A stretch of 64,000 nucleotides of DNA from Chlamydomonas reinhardtii (lineage: Eukaryota; Chlorophyta; Chlorophyceae; Chlamydomonadales; Chlamydomonadaceae). Under the pieces are notes generated by a model that was given only the letters and a program-made list of their open reading frames with translations, had not been told where the DNA came from and made no database searches. Position 1 is the stretch's first letter. The number at the start of each line of letters is the position of its first letter. Positions 24,419 to 35,847 of the stretch are shown here, piece after piece. The DNA lies in assembly GCF_000002595.2 (NCBI RefSeq), contig NC_057013.1, positions 1,254,501 to 1,318,500 of the forward strand, read 5' to 3'. Position numbers and translations under genes: made by a program.

Positions 24419-24879
24419 GTGACACGTGTGTGTGGTGACGCGCGCGTGTGTACGACGCGTCTCCACCTCAAGTATCTAAGTAGCCACATAGTCATTGCAT
24501 CCGGCAGTCGCACAACCTGCACAAATCAGTTTGCATCATCTGTCCGCGTACACGTACAGCCCGACTACACCAACACACAACACTACCACTGCCTCAACGC
24601 AGGACAGACACAACACAACACCAAACACAAACACAAATACGATCACGCCACCACACAACACACCACACGCAGGTGCCGCTGCACGTGGACATCCAGACGC
24701 GCTCCGATGCCGGCACGCCCGTGGTGGCGGCGGAGCCGGGGGGCGCGCTGGCGGGCGCCTACGTGGGCATCGCGGAGCGACTGCACGCCAAGCTTCTGGC
24801 GCTGGGAGGGGCGGGAGGGGCAGGCGCGGGAGGAGCCGGTGGGGCGGGCGGCGCGGGGCCGACGATCACCATGGAGTAG
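22111..24879 (+). CDS. IND1/NUBPL-type Fe-S assembly P-loop ATPase
   Basis: Seven exons (22111-22375, 22653-22778, 23093-23163, 23460-23571, 23897-23996, 24228-24387, 24673-24879) encode about 346 residues, near the family length. KGGVGKST at residues 79-86 is the deviant Walker A box of the Mrp/NBP35 group. [20 protein letters not shown] and [10 protein letters not shown] are the other nucleotide motifs. C249 and C252 in CGKCGH are the CxxC pair that binds the bridging cluster. The family member IND1/NUBPL is a mitochondrial scaffold inserting 4Fe-4S clusters into respiratory complex I; the ~65-residue Ala/Arg/Gly-rich leader fits a mitochondrial presequence. A chloroplast HCF101 is less likely because its extra domains are absent. 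The C-terminus ends in a Gly/Ala run. Confidence 0.87.
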
Positions 24880-27472
24880 GGGGTTAGTCAGTGGAGTAGG
24901 CGGGGCGGTGGCCTGTGGGCGGGAGGCATGAGTACTGCGGGGACTTGTTGCTGGTAGTGGTAGGGACCTGCATACCGTGTGCCCTCGATGGGTTTCAAGC
25001 ACGGGGCACCTCTGGCACGTCCCGTGACGTAGCTAGCGGCCTGCTGCGAGCTGCTGCTGAGTGGACGGTGTGTCAGGGGGGATGATTGTGTAAGTCGTGT
25101 AAGTCCTGATAAAAAAAGCCCTGCTACGTGCGACTGTCTGGTGCCGTACACGCATTGGCCAGACACGGCGCCAGCTTTGGCAGCAGGCGGTTGAGACCTG
25201 CGGTGTATTTGGTTTGCAGTCTTCGCTGGCAAATACAGCAGGGCATGTATGTGGCAGTCCTGTGCCTGCTGTGTTTGTGCTTGACAGTGGGACGAGGGCG
25301 AACACATGGCGGCCGGTGCCTGTACAAACCGACCTTGCCTATAGGAGAGGTGTGGCGGGGCCAGGTAGAGATGACAGATGTACAAAATTTTCCCTTAACC
25401 ATATACCCATATATATCATACACACAAGCCTCTAGGGCTCAGCCCCTAGCCTTACGAGCCTCGGCTCGTGAGGAAGCGCACAACATTTTCGTTGGCGGCT
25501 TTGGCTTTCGTTACTAACTTTTTGTAGCCTTTTGCGGGCTCTGTGAGGCTTTACGACTTGGTTACGACTTGGTTTGGATGGCTTCGGCCTTGGGTGGGTG
25601 CGTCGCGCCCTGTTTTCGGCATCGCGCGTTCTGTGGCGGCTGGCCGCGTCTGGGTGGCCGGCCGCGCTCGTTCTGCTCTGTGGTCGCTTTTTGGTTTCGT
25701 GTGTGCAGGTTACGGGTGGCCCTGGTGGTCGCTCGTGGCCCGGCGCAAGCTTCGATGTTCCGTGGTGCTCCTCGGCGCCTCTCCTCGTGCCGCCTGGCCC
25801 GCCGTCGTCTCCACCGGCGGCCTTGCTGGCTCAGCAGATAGTTAGGTTGCGGGTGCCGTTCGTAGCATGGCGGTTCAGGGACCGTTAGGCAGCAGGTGAC
25901 GCTGGTCGGGTAGTCCCGGGTGTCGGGTTGTGAGTGCCCGGGCGGCTGTTGCCCGGGCGCCCGGGCGGCTGGTGCTCCTGTTCGCCTCCGGGCGCGCGCG
26001 TGCCTGTTTGATGGGTCGGTCTAGTTCGCTGGTGGGGCGGGTGGAGGACGGTGTGCCCGTGGCGAGGTGTTGTGGTGTACTGGTGGTTTGGTCAGTTTCC
26101 GGCTCGGTTTCCCTTTGTGGTGCCTCGGCACCGACGTTTCCGGACATGGGCCTCCGGGCCAAGACATTGCGCGTCTGTGACGCCGACGAGAAAATGTGTG
26201 GTGCTTGCGTTTGATGGGGATGTCGGCAGACCTCTGGCCTGTCGCGCCTTGTTGTGCGTGGGTGCTGCCGCCAAAAGACCTAAACGAGATGAGGGGTGTT
26301 ACGTGGCGGTGGGGCTTTGGCGGGCTTCGGCTTGGCTTCGACTCATGTGCGTAACACTATGAAGGTCGGCAGCCAACCAGGGGGCGGGTGTTGTTTCTCT
26401 GGGTCGCAGATGCAGGGGGGGGGTAGAAAGCTCAATTTCTTACCCCATGCCCAAAATTACAGAGCTTAAGGAGAGCATTATGCACGTGCTTTTAGTTTTT
26501 CAAGGGGGTGTCTGGTGAGGAAGTTCTGGGCCGCCAAAGTTGGGGGGTCGGTCCTCGTCCCTGGGGTTCCGTCGGGTTTCGGGAGCCCATCCTGGCGGAT
26601 TTCGGGAAGCGCCCCACAAGCAGAACTAGGGGCCAAACGCAGCATTGCGAGGCTCATATGTGTACGTTATGACGTAGTAAGCACAAACCAAGCGTGGGAG
26701 GGCTAAGTTGCGCGTCCGGACGTGGACATGTCGGGACATGTCTCCACATTCAACACATGCGCACTGACACAGCTGGGCTCTGAAGCGCTGATGCGCATGA
26801 GTTCACGTCTAACAAGGCTGCCGATGCACATTGTCCAACCGTCACGAGGCAAAGAGTTGAGCGCGGGGTGGTCTGGGTCGAGGGGATTTCCATGGATAGG
26901 ATCCCGCCCGTGACCGAAGTCTCAAGAACAGGACCGCTGATGGCACGGAGTGGTAGTGCTCGTCAAGAGGAGTCGATTGACACTACTTTGGTATTAAATG
27001 GAGGGGTTTTAACCCCTGAACAACAAGGTTTTGTCCGTCGGGGGGTCGGTCGTCCCCTCAAGGGGGGTCCCGGGGGATTTCGGGGCATGGGGTCTGGCAC
27101 TTTGTTTCCTACCCCCCCCCTGGCAGATGGCCCTTCGCGGCGTGGGTACGGCGTGCCCCCGCTTGTCGGGCTGTCCCTTCAATTGTAATCCGCATCCTTG
27201 AGGGAGGGGTTCCTTTCTTGTCAAGAAGCAGCGAGGCTATAGCCAGGTACGAGGATCAGCGGAGAAGCTTTGCAACTTCAGACCAAAAGCAACAATACGG
27301 CATGTAGGATCCCACAGAGCTTCCTGTTGATCATGATACCTTCGCGCGCCTCCGTACACCCTATCCCGATCCCTGTAAGCACACCAGCCTCTCACGCAAC
27401 GTCACTAATCCACACCAGCCCAAACCTCCATTCGACACCCACTCCACATCCGAAGCCCAATGCCCAGCCGCC
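24880..27472. other. Gene-poor 2.6 kb, probably transposon-derived
   Basis: I see no supportable gene. TGTAA signals at 25089-25093 and 25098-25102 (in a tandem TGTAAGTC duplication) probably end the IND1-like transcript. From about 25430 the + strand becomes rich in G and T with short open frames in all phases and no family match. Two hairpins stand at 25431-25466 (CTAGGG/CCCTAG and ACGAGCC/GGCTCGT). GGGGGGTCGGTC occurs at about 26545 and again at about 27041, each followed by similar GC-rich text and GGATTTCGGG. A GGGGTT/AACCCC hairpin lies near 27005. These are typical of old non-autonomous elements, but I found no convincing terminal repeats. Confidence 0.45.
25089..25102 (+). terminator. 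Tandem TGTAA polyadenylation signals
   Basis: Two TGTAAGTC words nine bases apart, 210-220 bases after the stop of the IND1-like gene. Confidence 0.6.
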
Positions 27473-29428
27473 TCATTTCTTGTTGAGCAAGCTCTTGGCC
27501 TCCGCCTGTTGGTGCATGAGCGCCTCGCTTGTGTACTTACTGAGCAGGTCCGTGCGCTTCATCTCCAGGATCTTGGCCTCAATGGCCTGCTGGTCCGGAA
27601 GCGGCACGTACGCAATAAAGCGCTCCTCGCCCTCCGCGCCACCCGTGCCGCCGCCCGCGCCGCCCTTGCCCCCCACCGCCCCCGACTTGACGGCCGCCTG
27701 GCGCTCCGCCTCCTTCTCCTCCCAGTCCAACACAGCCTGGGCAAGGGAGTGGAAGGAGCTGGTCAGTTGGCCGTGTGCAGGCATGGGGCTTGCAGGTGCC
27801 ATGACGCGAGGGCGGCATTCGTGAGCCCCGCCGCCGCAACAGCAGTGACCGATGGCCACCGGCCACGGGCGGATTGGCGGCAAGCCCCACACCCCTCCCT
27901 CCCTCCCCCTCCCCCTCCCTCCCTCCCCCCTCCCTCTCCCTCCCCCTCCCTGCCTTTCCAGGCCGTTCCTCCCTCCTCCCCCTGCCCCTCCCCCTGCTGC
28001 CGCCCCCTTCCGCACCTGCATGCGCATCAGCTTCTCCGCCTCCTCCTCCACCCGCTCCAGCACGCCGTCCTCCTCGTCGCGGAAGCCGTAGTAGTCGGGG
28101 TCGATGGAGCGGTGCATGGCGTAGCGGGAGCGCCGCACCTGCACGATAGGGAGTGGCAGGGAGGGAGTGGAGGCAGGGGGGAGAGGCAGGGAGGGGGAGA
28201 TCGAGTTGGGGAGGGGCAGGTGAGGAAATGGGGGCTGAGGGTGAGAGGGGGCACGAGGAGGGTGCGGGTGCGGGCATAGGAGGGTTATACTCGGCTGTTG
28301 TGCAGCGTGTCCGGCACGCTGCGCCCACACCGGCACACGACCACCCACGAAAGAATCTTTCGCCGCACGTTTTCTCTATCCCGCTGCACCTACCAGCCCA
28401 CCGCATCCCACACCACTGCAGCCCACCAGAGCCTCCAGCTCCTGCCCCATCCAGCCTGCCCCCTAGCTCCACACCTCCCCAGCGCCCCCACAGCACACAG
28501 TGCACACATGCGCACACACACACCGGCACCTTTTCCCTTGTGAATCCCGCACCTGCTTGACAGGCTCCGCCTCGAACAGCTCCTTCACGCCCGGCAGCTT
28601 CTTGGCGGCTCCAAAATACGTGTAGCCGCGGCCCTTACCTGCATGGAGATAATTGCAGAGCAGGGCGTGCGTGCCGGCGTGTGTGAAGGGAGGGCACGCG
28701 TGTGGAGTGCGGCATAAAGCGGCTAGATGCATTGAGCCCTGGCAAGCCTCTCAGAGAGCCGCTCCTGCTCTGGCCCCAGACCCTGCCCCGGCTCAGTGGT
28801 GCCCGGCAGTAGCAGCTCCCTGCCTACTGCTGTCCGCCCCACCGGCGCCCTGGATTGGAAGGCGCGCCCGGCGCCCGCACCTGCACCTGCACATGCTGCG
28901 CCCTCACGAGAAGTCGCACCTGTCATCTCCGCCACCTCCATGCCTTTGCTGTCCGTGACTTTGCTGGTCGTCCGCGAGTAGTCTGGCCCGCCAAGCTCCT
29001 TGATTCGCCGCTCCCAGTGCCCCTTTTCGCGGATGAGTTTATTAATCTCATCGTTCAAATCACGAATCCTGCGAGGTGAAGAAGAACGGCTGGTTGGCGA
29101 AATGCCCGGGCGGGCTGCAGGAGGAAGCCTACGGAGCGCCGGTGACACGCCACGAACCCGTGCGTGCAGCCTCAACCCTACCGCAGCCTGCCGCAGCCTG
29201 CCCCTCCCTTCCCCCGCACCTGTGCTCGCCCAGACCCTCGTTCTGGATCTCCATGACCTTCTTGCCGACTTCCCGGATAATTTGTGACCGCCATTTGTCC
29301 GCCTCAACAAGGTCACGGCACTCGGATGCCAAGTAGGGCCGCTTGGCCTTGGGGCCTTTCTTCTCTTCTACCTTCCCCGCCAAGAAGCGGTTCAGCATAG
29401 ACTGCGCCTTCTCCTCATTACGAGCCAT
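27473..29428 (-). CDS. ISY1: Pre-mRNA splicing factor ISY1
   Basis: Five exons in transcript order: 29220-29428, 28920-29068, 28553-28638, 28016-28138, 27473-27736; about 276 residues against about 285 in human ISY1. The N-terminal block is characteristic of the family: MARNEEKAQSMLNRF, then RPYLASEC, ADKWRSQIIREV and IQNEGLGEHRIRDLNDEINKL. Exon 2 carries GHWERRIKELGGPDY and exon 3 carries GYTYFGAAKKLPGVKELFE. ISY1 belongs to the NineTeen complex-associated proteins of the activated spliceosome and sits near the catalytic RNA core. The last exon has a Gly-rich linker, then a helical, charged tail ending in LLNKK. It is divergent from the next gene with 484 bases between the start codons. Confidence 0.94.
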
Positions 29429-29912
29429 CTTTCCCTTTTCGCGGCTTCAAGCCGTCAAGGCTCAAGCAATCTGCCGCTAGCCGCGAGGGACTTTGCACCG
29501 GGGCTCTAAAGCCCCGTGCAATATAAGCAATAAGATGCGAGCTGGGCAAGTTACAGTCGGTAAACGAGTTGGGAGAAAGACCAAGTTACTTTGCAGACTC
29601 TGTCTTCAACAGAGTCAGGGCAGGTTGGCTTATTCTAGTATTGTAGTAAAATGCTACGCCAGGGTGATTGTCTGGCCGCAACTGTCCAGCCTGAAAGGGA
29701 CGGTGCATGAGCTGACCAATGCATTTGCGCGCGATTTGCGCTTGCAAGGTTTGCTATGAATGCTGATTATCAGTAATGGAAAATAAAAATAACCACGTGG
29801 ACTGAGACGATACGCGATAGAGGCAACAAGACAACGAGCTGGTCTGCAACTTTCCCTGTGGGACTTTTCTTGGTATTCACGAGCTGTCGTTTGGCTTGTA
29901 GACGTGCACATC
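29429..29912. promoter_or_regulatory. Divergent intergenic region, ISY1 / BCL7-like
   Basis: No gene is seen in these 484 bases. They must hold the promoters of both flanking genes, which point away from each other and both encode probable nuclear proteins. Confidence 0.5.
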
Positions 29913-31222
29913 ATGGCATCTAGGGCCAGGGCTGTCATAAACACCGCTCCCAGGGAGCAAATTGAGGGCCGGGTGCACAAGTGGGAGCGGCGATGGGTTG
30001 TGCACAAGAAGGGTACGCAGAAGCAGGAAGTGCAGCTCGAGTTGCTGCGGTGGATCCAGACAGGTGGGTGGCCTGTAGGGCCTGCGGAAGGGGAGGGGAT
30101 TGAAACGTAGGGGCCTGCTTGGGCGGTCTGGGAGGTGTGGCTGCGTGGGGACGGTGATGCCGGCGCATGTCGCTTCCCACCCCACTCCCGCGTACCGTAA
30201 TTGTTCATTTTGCCATTTGTTACCGTCGACTGCTTGCAGAGGAGCGGTGCCCAGATCTGCAGGGGCCACGCTTCCCGCACATCAAGCCGGTAAGGAGGAT
30301 ACTTGGAGTGGTGTTCCGCTCAGGCAGCCGCCGCACAAAGCCGTGGTAGCGATGCTCGCGACACGGTAACTTGAGCATGTGCAGGTGCTAATGCACGGGT
30401 GTTGACATACGGCCACCTGCATTGACCATCGTCGCCGTGCAGGTGGAGAAGCCAATCATCCGGCAACCCAAACCCAAAGGTGCTGCGGCGGCAGCTGCTG
30501 CAGCCGCGGCTGCTGCTGCAGCCCCAGCGGCGCAGGAGGAGGCCGCGGCCGCGACCGCGACCGCCGCCGCCGCCATAGCTGACACTGAGGTGATTGAGGT
30601 AGACGCAGCAGCTGGGCCAACTGAAGGGAATGCTCAGGTGCGGGTCTATGCCACGATGGGTAAGGACAGCTCGAAGCGGGGCGTCAGGTGGAAGCGCTGA
30701 TAGGGCTCTTGTGCCATAGCGCCAATGAAAGCGCATTCGCAAGAGGCAATGCGCTAACATGGATCTGTATCCACGTGCTGCCTGCATGCACAGGCAGCTG
30801 ACACGGCCATGGCCGAAGGCGCGGATGCTGACGGCGAGGCGGGGCCTTCGGCATTGGCGCAGGCTGAGGCGGCTGCTGTAGCAGGGGCCGTGGACAGCGA
30901 GGCCCAGCCAGCGGCCGAGCTGCAGCCGCCACAGACAGAGGCGCCCGGGCAAGCAGGAGCGGGGCCAGCCCAGGCGGAGGAGGGCGCGAACGGCGGTTAT
31001 GGCGGTGGGGAACTGGCGGACAGTGCGGCGGAGGCGTCAGGGCGGCAGGACGCAGGGGACGCGAGGTTTGCGGCAGAGGTGGAGGCGCCAGCAGGAACTG
31101 GGCAGGCAGCGGCGGCGGACTTAGCAATGCAGGAGACGGAGGGCGGCGCGGGCGAGGCGGAGGGCGGGCAGGGTAGGGCAGGGGAAGAGGTGGCCATGCC
31201 CGATGTGGGGCCTACTGACTGA
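29913..31222 (+). CDS. BCL7-like protein, candidate SWI/SNF subunit
   Basis: Four exons (29913-30063, 30240-30289, 30443-30637, 30794-31222) encode about 274 residues. The first 50 contain RVHKWERRWVV followed after a short loop by LELLRWIQ, which resembles the BCL7 N-terminal domain (R..VRKWEKKWV...LRIYKWVP). BCL7 proteins are small SWI/SNF chromatin-remodeller subunits, with plant relatives known as BCL-domain homologs. Unlike animal members, a ten-residue insertion separates the two halves (HKKGTQKQEVQ). The rest is low-complexity: a long Ala run, then Ala/Glu/Gly-rich sequence to the end. The assignment rests on one short motif. TGTAA at 31466-31470 is a likely polyadenylation signal. Confidence 0.5.
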
Positions 31223-31765
31223 AAGGCCGGCTTTGTTTGCACTAGGCAGGGGAGCCCTGGCACCAGGAGTGGAACACGAGGGGTTGAAGGCGGTTGTGCT
31301 GTCCGTATGCTCAAGTAAAATGGTTCAGGAGGGTCACTGTTGGCTAAGTCAAGCCAGAGAGGTGATGGGGGAGGTTTGCGGGTGACCGAGGTGGTAAGCC
31401 CGCACCGGTAGGCTGCGGCCTGTGTCTGGGCAATGCGTCAAGGCTACAGGCGCAATTATACCCGATGTAACACATCATCGGCATACCAAGCGTGAAGTGT
31501 CGAATGCGGACGAGGGCTTGCTGAGGTCCACCGGTGAGGCACGTCCCGGCGGTCCCGCAGGGGAGGGCGCGGGAGGGCGTGAAACCTCAGTCGGCAATGG
31601 AAGCTGGGGATGGAGGCAACGCCCGAGTCGCTCCTGAGCTCGCACACTCCAATTGTATTAATAGCCAGGCACAAAACGTACTACGCACCAGAGCCTCTGA
31701 GCGCGCGAAAGTTTGCTTCGGCGCGATCTTCAACTTGAACTTCTTCGCTTATATAGCCCGCAAAG
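31223..31765. other. Intergenic, BCL7-like to profilin
   Basis: It contains the 3' UTR of the upstream gene (TGTAA at 31466-31470) and the profilin promoter and 5' UTR. No further gene is seen. Confidence 0.6.
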
Positions 31766-32161
31766 ATGGCCTGGGAAGCCTACATTACCTCCAACCTGAT
31801 GTGCCCGGTGGACTCAGAGGGAAACACTCTGGACAGCGCAGCGATTCTGGGCCTGGATGGCAGCTCAGTCTGGGCGAGCAGCGCCGCGTTTCAGGCGCTG
31901 AACGATGAGGAGGCCAGGAAGTTTGTTGCTGCATTCGATGACGTCTCCATTGCTTCGGTGATGCTTGCGGGTGCCAAGTACCTGAAGACTTCTGCAGACG
32001 GGACCATTTTCCGCGGCCGCAAGGACAAGAGCGGCTTTGTTGCTCGCAAGGGCGCCCAGTGCATCATTATTGGCTTCTACACGGATCCGCCGGTCTCCGC
32101 CCAGACCTGCAACAAGGTGGTGGAGGCTCTGGCTGACTACCTCGCGGACCAGGGGTACTAA
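31766..32161 (+). CDS. Profilin
   Basis: A single uninterrupted frame of 131 residues, exactly profilin size. The N-terminus MAWEAYITSNLM matches the profilin start with its Trp and Tyr for poly-proline binding. The C-terminus CNKVVEALADYLADQGY matches the conserved last helix, ending in QGY. Profilin binds monomeric actin and proline-rich ligands such as formins in the cytoplasm, promoting nucleotide exchange and barbed-end delivery; in Chlamydomonas it acts with actin in processes such as fertilisation-tubule growth. TGTAA at 32495-32499 is the probable polyadenylation signal. I recall profilin and RSP2 being neighbours on C. reinhardtii chromosome 10 but cannot check that here. An intron in the 5' UTR cannot be excluded. 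Confidence 0.96.
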   Translation: MAWEAYITSNLMCPVDSEGNTLDSAAILGLDGSSVWASSAAFQALNDEEARKFVAAFDDVSIASVMLAGAKYLKTSADGTIFRGRKDKSGFVARKGAQCIIIGFYTDPPVSAQTCNKVVEALADYLADQGY

Positions 32162-33018
32162 ACTTGACTTGGTGGGTGCAGTCTGTCGAGGGATGCAGGA
32201 GAGGAGGTTGCACACGTGCACGCGCAGTGTTGGTGGCGTCAAGGGGGGGCCTAGCCGGGGCCCACGAGTACACTGTGCGCTGGCAGTCACGGTTGGTTGG
32301 ATGTGTGACGCGGTTGGATGCGGCCGCGGTTGGATGCGTGACGCGCATGCTGGGCACTGTCTTCCCAGAAAATTGCATGTTAGGGTAGAGATAGAGAGGC
32401 ATGGAAAGTCTGGCCCTCTGTCTGTGGCAGGCAGGGAGTGGGCAGTAGCATCGCGGTTAAGTGCCTGCAACTGCAGTACAGCTTTGTGCCGTGTTGTAAA
32501 GCCAATGTGGTAGACAGAACGGAAGACACTCTGGTGGCGGAATATTAGGTAGCTGCAATCCGGCACCGCGAAGGCGGTGGGAGCAAGGTGCAGGAGGTGG
32601 CGGGTGCTCACGGCAGCGCGCTCACGAGCGGGGCTGCGTATTGGTGGCCAAGTGATGACATGATAAACTTTCGAGGCAGTAGGATTTGATGGATGCGTTT
32701 GGCCAGGGCCTGCTCGGCAGAGTGTGGGAGTGCCGAGGAGGTTGTAACAGGTCGAGATGTGTTTCGTGCCGAGCGTCACTGGGCTTCTGGGATTTTTAGT
32801 CAGGAAGGTAGATAGCAGAGACTTCAGTATCATGTATTGTGTCAGGGGTTGGGCGATTAGATGCCGGGCAAGCGATGACAAGTTTTCTGCTCGAAGGACC
32901 GAACATCGAACTTGTCGCCCAGACCCTCGCAGCACACAGCTATTCTTTCAAACACGCTTTATACAAAAACGATCATTGCACGTTCACGAAAACCACGATA
33001 AGACTCTGACACTCAAGA
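32162..33018. other. Intergenic, profilin to RSP2
   Basis: Profilin 3' UTR with TGTAA at 32495-32499, then the RSP2 promoter. A TTTATACAAAAA stretch about 50-60 bases before the RSP2 start is the best TATA-like candidate. A GTTGGATGCG phrase is repeated near 32290-32340. No gene is seen. Confidence 0.5.
32495..32499 (+). terminator. TGTAA polyadenylation signal of profilin
   Basis: First TGTAA after the profilin stop, 334 bases downstream, in a context without competing signals. Confidence 0.6.
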
Positions 33019-35847
33019 ATGGCTCCGACCCAAGCGGGCCACGACACAGCCTACCTCAAAGAGACCGTAGGCGAGGCCCTCGCTCGGGGATGCGCAGCCG
33101 CTATTAGCGCACAGCCAAACGACCCCGTGGAGTATCTGGGCCTATGGCTGCTCAAGTAAGCGGGGTTGCATGCTTATCGTCTGCCTTATAAGGCATGCCT
33201 GTGCTAATCTTTGCATTGCAACTGCAGATACGTGAAAAATGCTGAAGTAGAAGGGAACTTTTATCGCGAGCGGCAACAGGATTTGCAAAAGAAGAAGGAC
33301 CGACTGGTGAGTGAGCGTCGCACAGGAACCGCAGTACCACGTTTTAGGGGTATTGAGAAACCGTTCGCGTGGGTCCATGCGCGGTCGAAGGGGGTGAGGG
33401 TGGCCGCGGCCTGCGCGGGGGGTCTGCTGACACGCACGGCCTCGGGTGCTCCAACCGTCATACACCCACTTCCTGTCCTCTAGCGTTCTGCCCCACGGTC
33501 TCATGTGCCTAATGCCTACCGCGTCCATTCATCTGCCAAGGTCAAGGAGGCGCAGTCGGAGCAGGCAGCCAAGTCAGTCGCGCTCACGCGCAAGGAGGCC
33601 GCGGACGCGCTGGCGCTGGTGACCGCCGAGCCGCGCGAGCTACTGGAGGCCGCGGTGAAACTGGTCAAGCAGCACACAGCCGCAGGCGCAGCATATGCCG
33701 CCGTGGTAGCAGAGCCTGAGGAGCCGGACTGGGTGGCGCCAGAGGACGACGAGGCGGCGGCAGTGGAGACGGAGGACGAGGCCGCCGGCGGCGCCGCGCT
33801 CGCAGAGGGCGAGGAGCCGCCGCCGGAGCCCGAGCCGGAGCCGGAAGCGGCGCCGGAGGACGGCGAGGGCGATGCGCCCGCGCCCAAGATTCCGCGCCCC
33901 GTGGACTACAGCAAGAAGTACTTTGCCTACGTGGCCGCCAGTGCGGGGCAGGAGCACGTGCTTGAGGCCGACCTGTACCGCCCCGCGCCGCCGCCCGAGG
34001 ACGCCGACGAGGACTTCAAGCCCGAGCCGCTGCCGTACAGCTTCCGCGTGCTGGACGAGAAGCTGCCCATGCTGTATGTGCCCAACGTGGCCGCCGAGGA
34101 GCGCGTCAAGTTCTTCCGCAAGTTCCCCAAGATAGGCTCCTACCAGGCCTGCGGCGTTGCGCTGCCGGCCAGCGGCGAGTTCAAGGCGCTGCTGGCGGCG
34201 GACACGCTGTTCCCGGAGGGCTCGGGCCAGCCGCTGAGTGCCGACGACCGCGACTTTGTGTGGGAGGTGTCGCAGTCGCTCAGCCGCGCGCTGGAGGCGG
34301 TGCAGGCGCGTGCCGCCGAGGCGCTGGCGGCCACCTCCGCGGCGGAGGCGGTGGAGGAGCTGAAGGCCAAGGTGGCGGAGCTGCGCGAGCAGGCGGCGGC
34401 AGAGGCCGCGGCGGCGGCGCCGCCGCCGCCTGCCGAGGGCGAGGAGGGTGAGGGCGAGGCGCCGCCGGCGGAGGAGGAGCCACCGGCGGAAGAGGAGGCG
34501 GAGGAGGAGGAGGAGGAGGCCGAGGAGGGGGCGGAGGAGGGTGCTGAGGAGGGCGAGGAGGGTGAGGAGGCGCCGCCCAAGCCCAAGAAGAAGAAGAAGG
34601 TGTTCAACCCCATTCCCGGGCTGCAGGCCGCCATTGAGAAGCTCACGGCCGCGGCGGAGGCCGCTACCGAGGCCGACGCGCGGGCGCAGGCCGCCGTGGC
34701 GCTGGAGAAGCAGGCGCTGGATGAGGTGGTGGCGTTGGCGAGCTCACACTCGGACGCGACGCTTTCCAGCCTGCGCAACATGCTGAGCGTGCCGCAGGGC
34801 ACCTACCACGTGGTGAAGGCGCTGCTGCACCTGCTGGGCCGCCCCGCCGCCTCGTTCTCGACCTGGAAGCGCGCGCACAGCCACTTCAGCCCGCGGCTGT
34901 TTGAGGACATGGCCGCCTACGACGCAACGGCGGAGCGCGACATGGCGGTGTGGGGCCGCGTGCGCAGCTGCTACAAGGCGGCACCGGCGGCCAAGAAGCT
35001 GGTGAGCGCGGCGGGGTTGGGGGCTGCGGGGGAGCTGCGCGGTGTGCTGAGGGGAGATGCGGGGTGATGCAGGCTGTGGGGTCACAGGTTCTGGAAAAAC
35101 ACTCTTGGCCGGGCGGGAAGAGATTGAAGGGGGTTGCATGATTATGTGCTGCCAGTGATGCTTTCAAGCGATGCGTTGTGTGCCTGGTTGTGCCGCTGGG
35201 AGCGCTGTCACAGCATCCGGCTTTTCTTCCTGCTCTTGCCCTTGCCTTTCCACCTTCTGACAACACCCGGGCACGCTTTGCTTGTCCCTCCCTTTACAAT
35301 CCCTCAGGACGCGGAGATGCCGAACACGCTGTTTGGCAGCGTGGCTCTGATGTACATCAAGCAGGTGCGGCGGGTGGCGCGCAAGGCAGTGCTGCAGCGG
35401 GAGCTGGCGGCCAAGCTGGCCAAGGCGCAGCAGGACCTGGCCGACAAGCAGGCGGCGCTGGTTGAGGCGGAGCGCGTCAAGGCCGAGCGGGAGGCAGAGG
35501 AGGCGCGCCTGGCCGCGGAGGCGGAGGCGGCCGCCGCCGCCGAGGCGGAGGCCGCTGCGCGGGCAGCGGCTGAGGCGGAGGCGGCAGCTGCCGCGGAGGC
35601 GGCGGCGGAGGCAGCGGCTGAGGCGGCTGCTGCAGCGGCAGAGGCGGCGGCGGAGGCCGGAGAGGGTGAGGCGGTGGCGGAGCGAGAGGCTGCTCCGGCT
35701 GAGGCCGAGGCTGCTCCGGCTGAGGGGGAGGCGGCGCCGCCGGCGGAGGGTGAGGGGGAAGCGCAGCCGGCCCAGGAGGGGTCGAACAGCTCGAGCAGCT
35801 CTAGTGACTCGTCGAGTTCGGAGGAGTCCAAGGCCGCTGCGGAGTAA
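33019..35847 (+). CDS. RSP2: Flagellar radial spoke protein 2
   Basis: Four exons (33019-33155, 33228-33306, 33484-35001, 35308-35847) encode about 757 residues; C. reinhardtii RSP2 is recalled as about 738. The N-terminus MAPTQAGHDTAYLKETVGEA leads to a DPY-30 motif, NDPVEYLGLWLLKYV, spanning the first splice site. Such motifs dock onto amphipathic helices of partner spoke proteins. The large third exon, with the region the family describes as GAF-like, is followed by a Glu/Ala/Pro-rich segment, a Lys run (PKKKKK) and a helical part. The last exon begins with a coiled coil (VARKAVLQRELAAKLAKAQQ) and ends in an Ala/Glu and Ser-rich tail. RSP2 is a calmodulin-binding component of the axonemal radial spoke neck/head that helps control dynein activity. 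TGTAA at 36268-36272 may end the transcript. Confidence 0.95.

Noticed and set aside
25431-25466. Helitron 3' end (hairpin followed by CTAG on the minus strand)
   Set aside because: The base after CTAG is not T and no matching 5' TC end or helicase is visible.
31745-31756. TATATA-like word just before the profilin ATG
   Set aside because: It lies about 10 bases from the start codon, too close to act as a TATA box for a transcript containing that ATG.
34140-34802. Ser/Ala-rich 220-residue frame antisense to RSP2
   Set aside because: Shadow frame caused by GC-rich third positions of the RSP2 coding exon.
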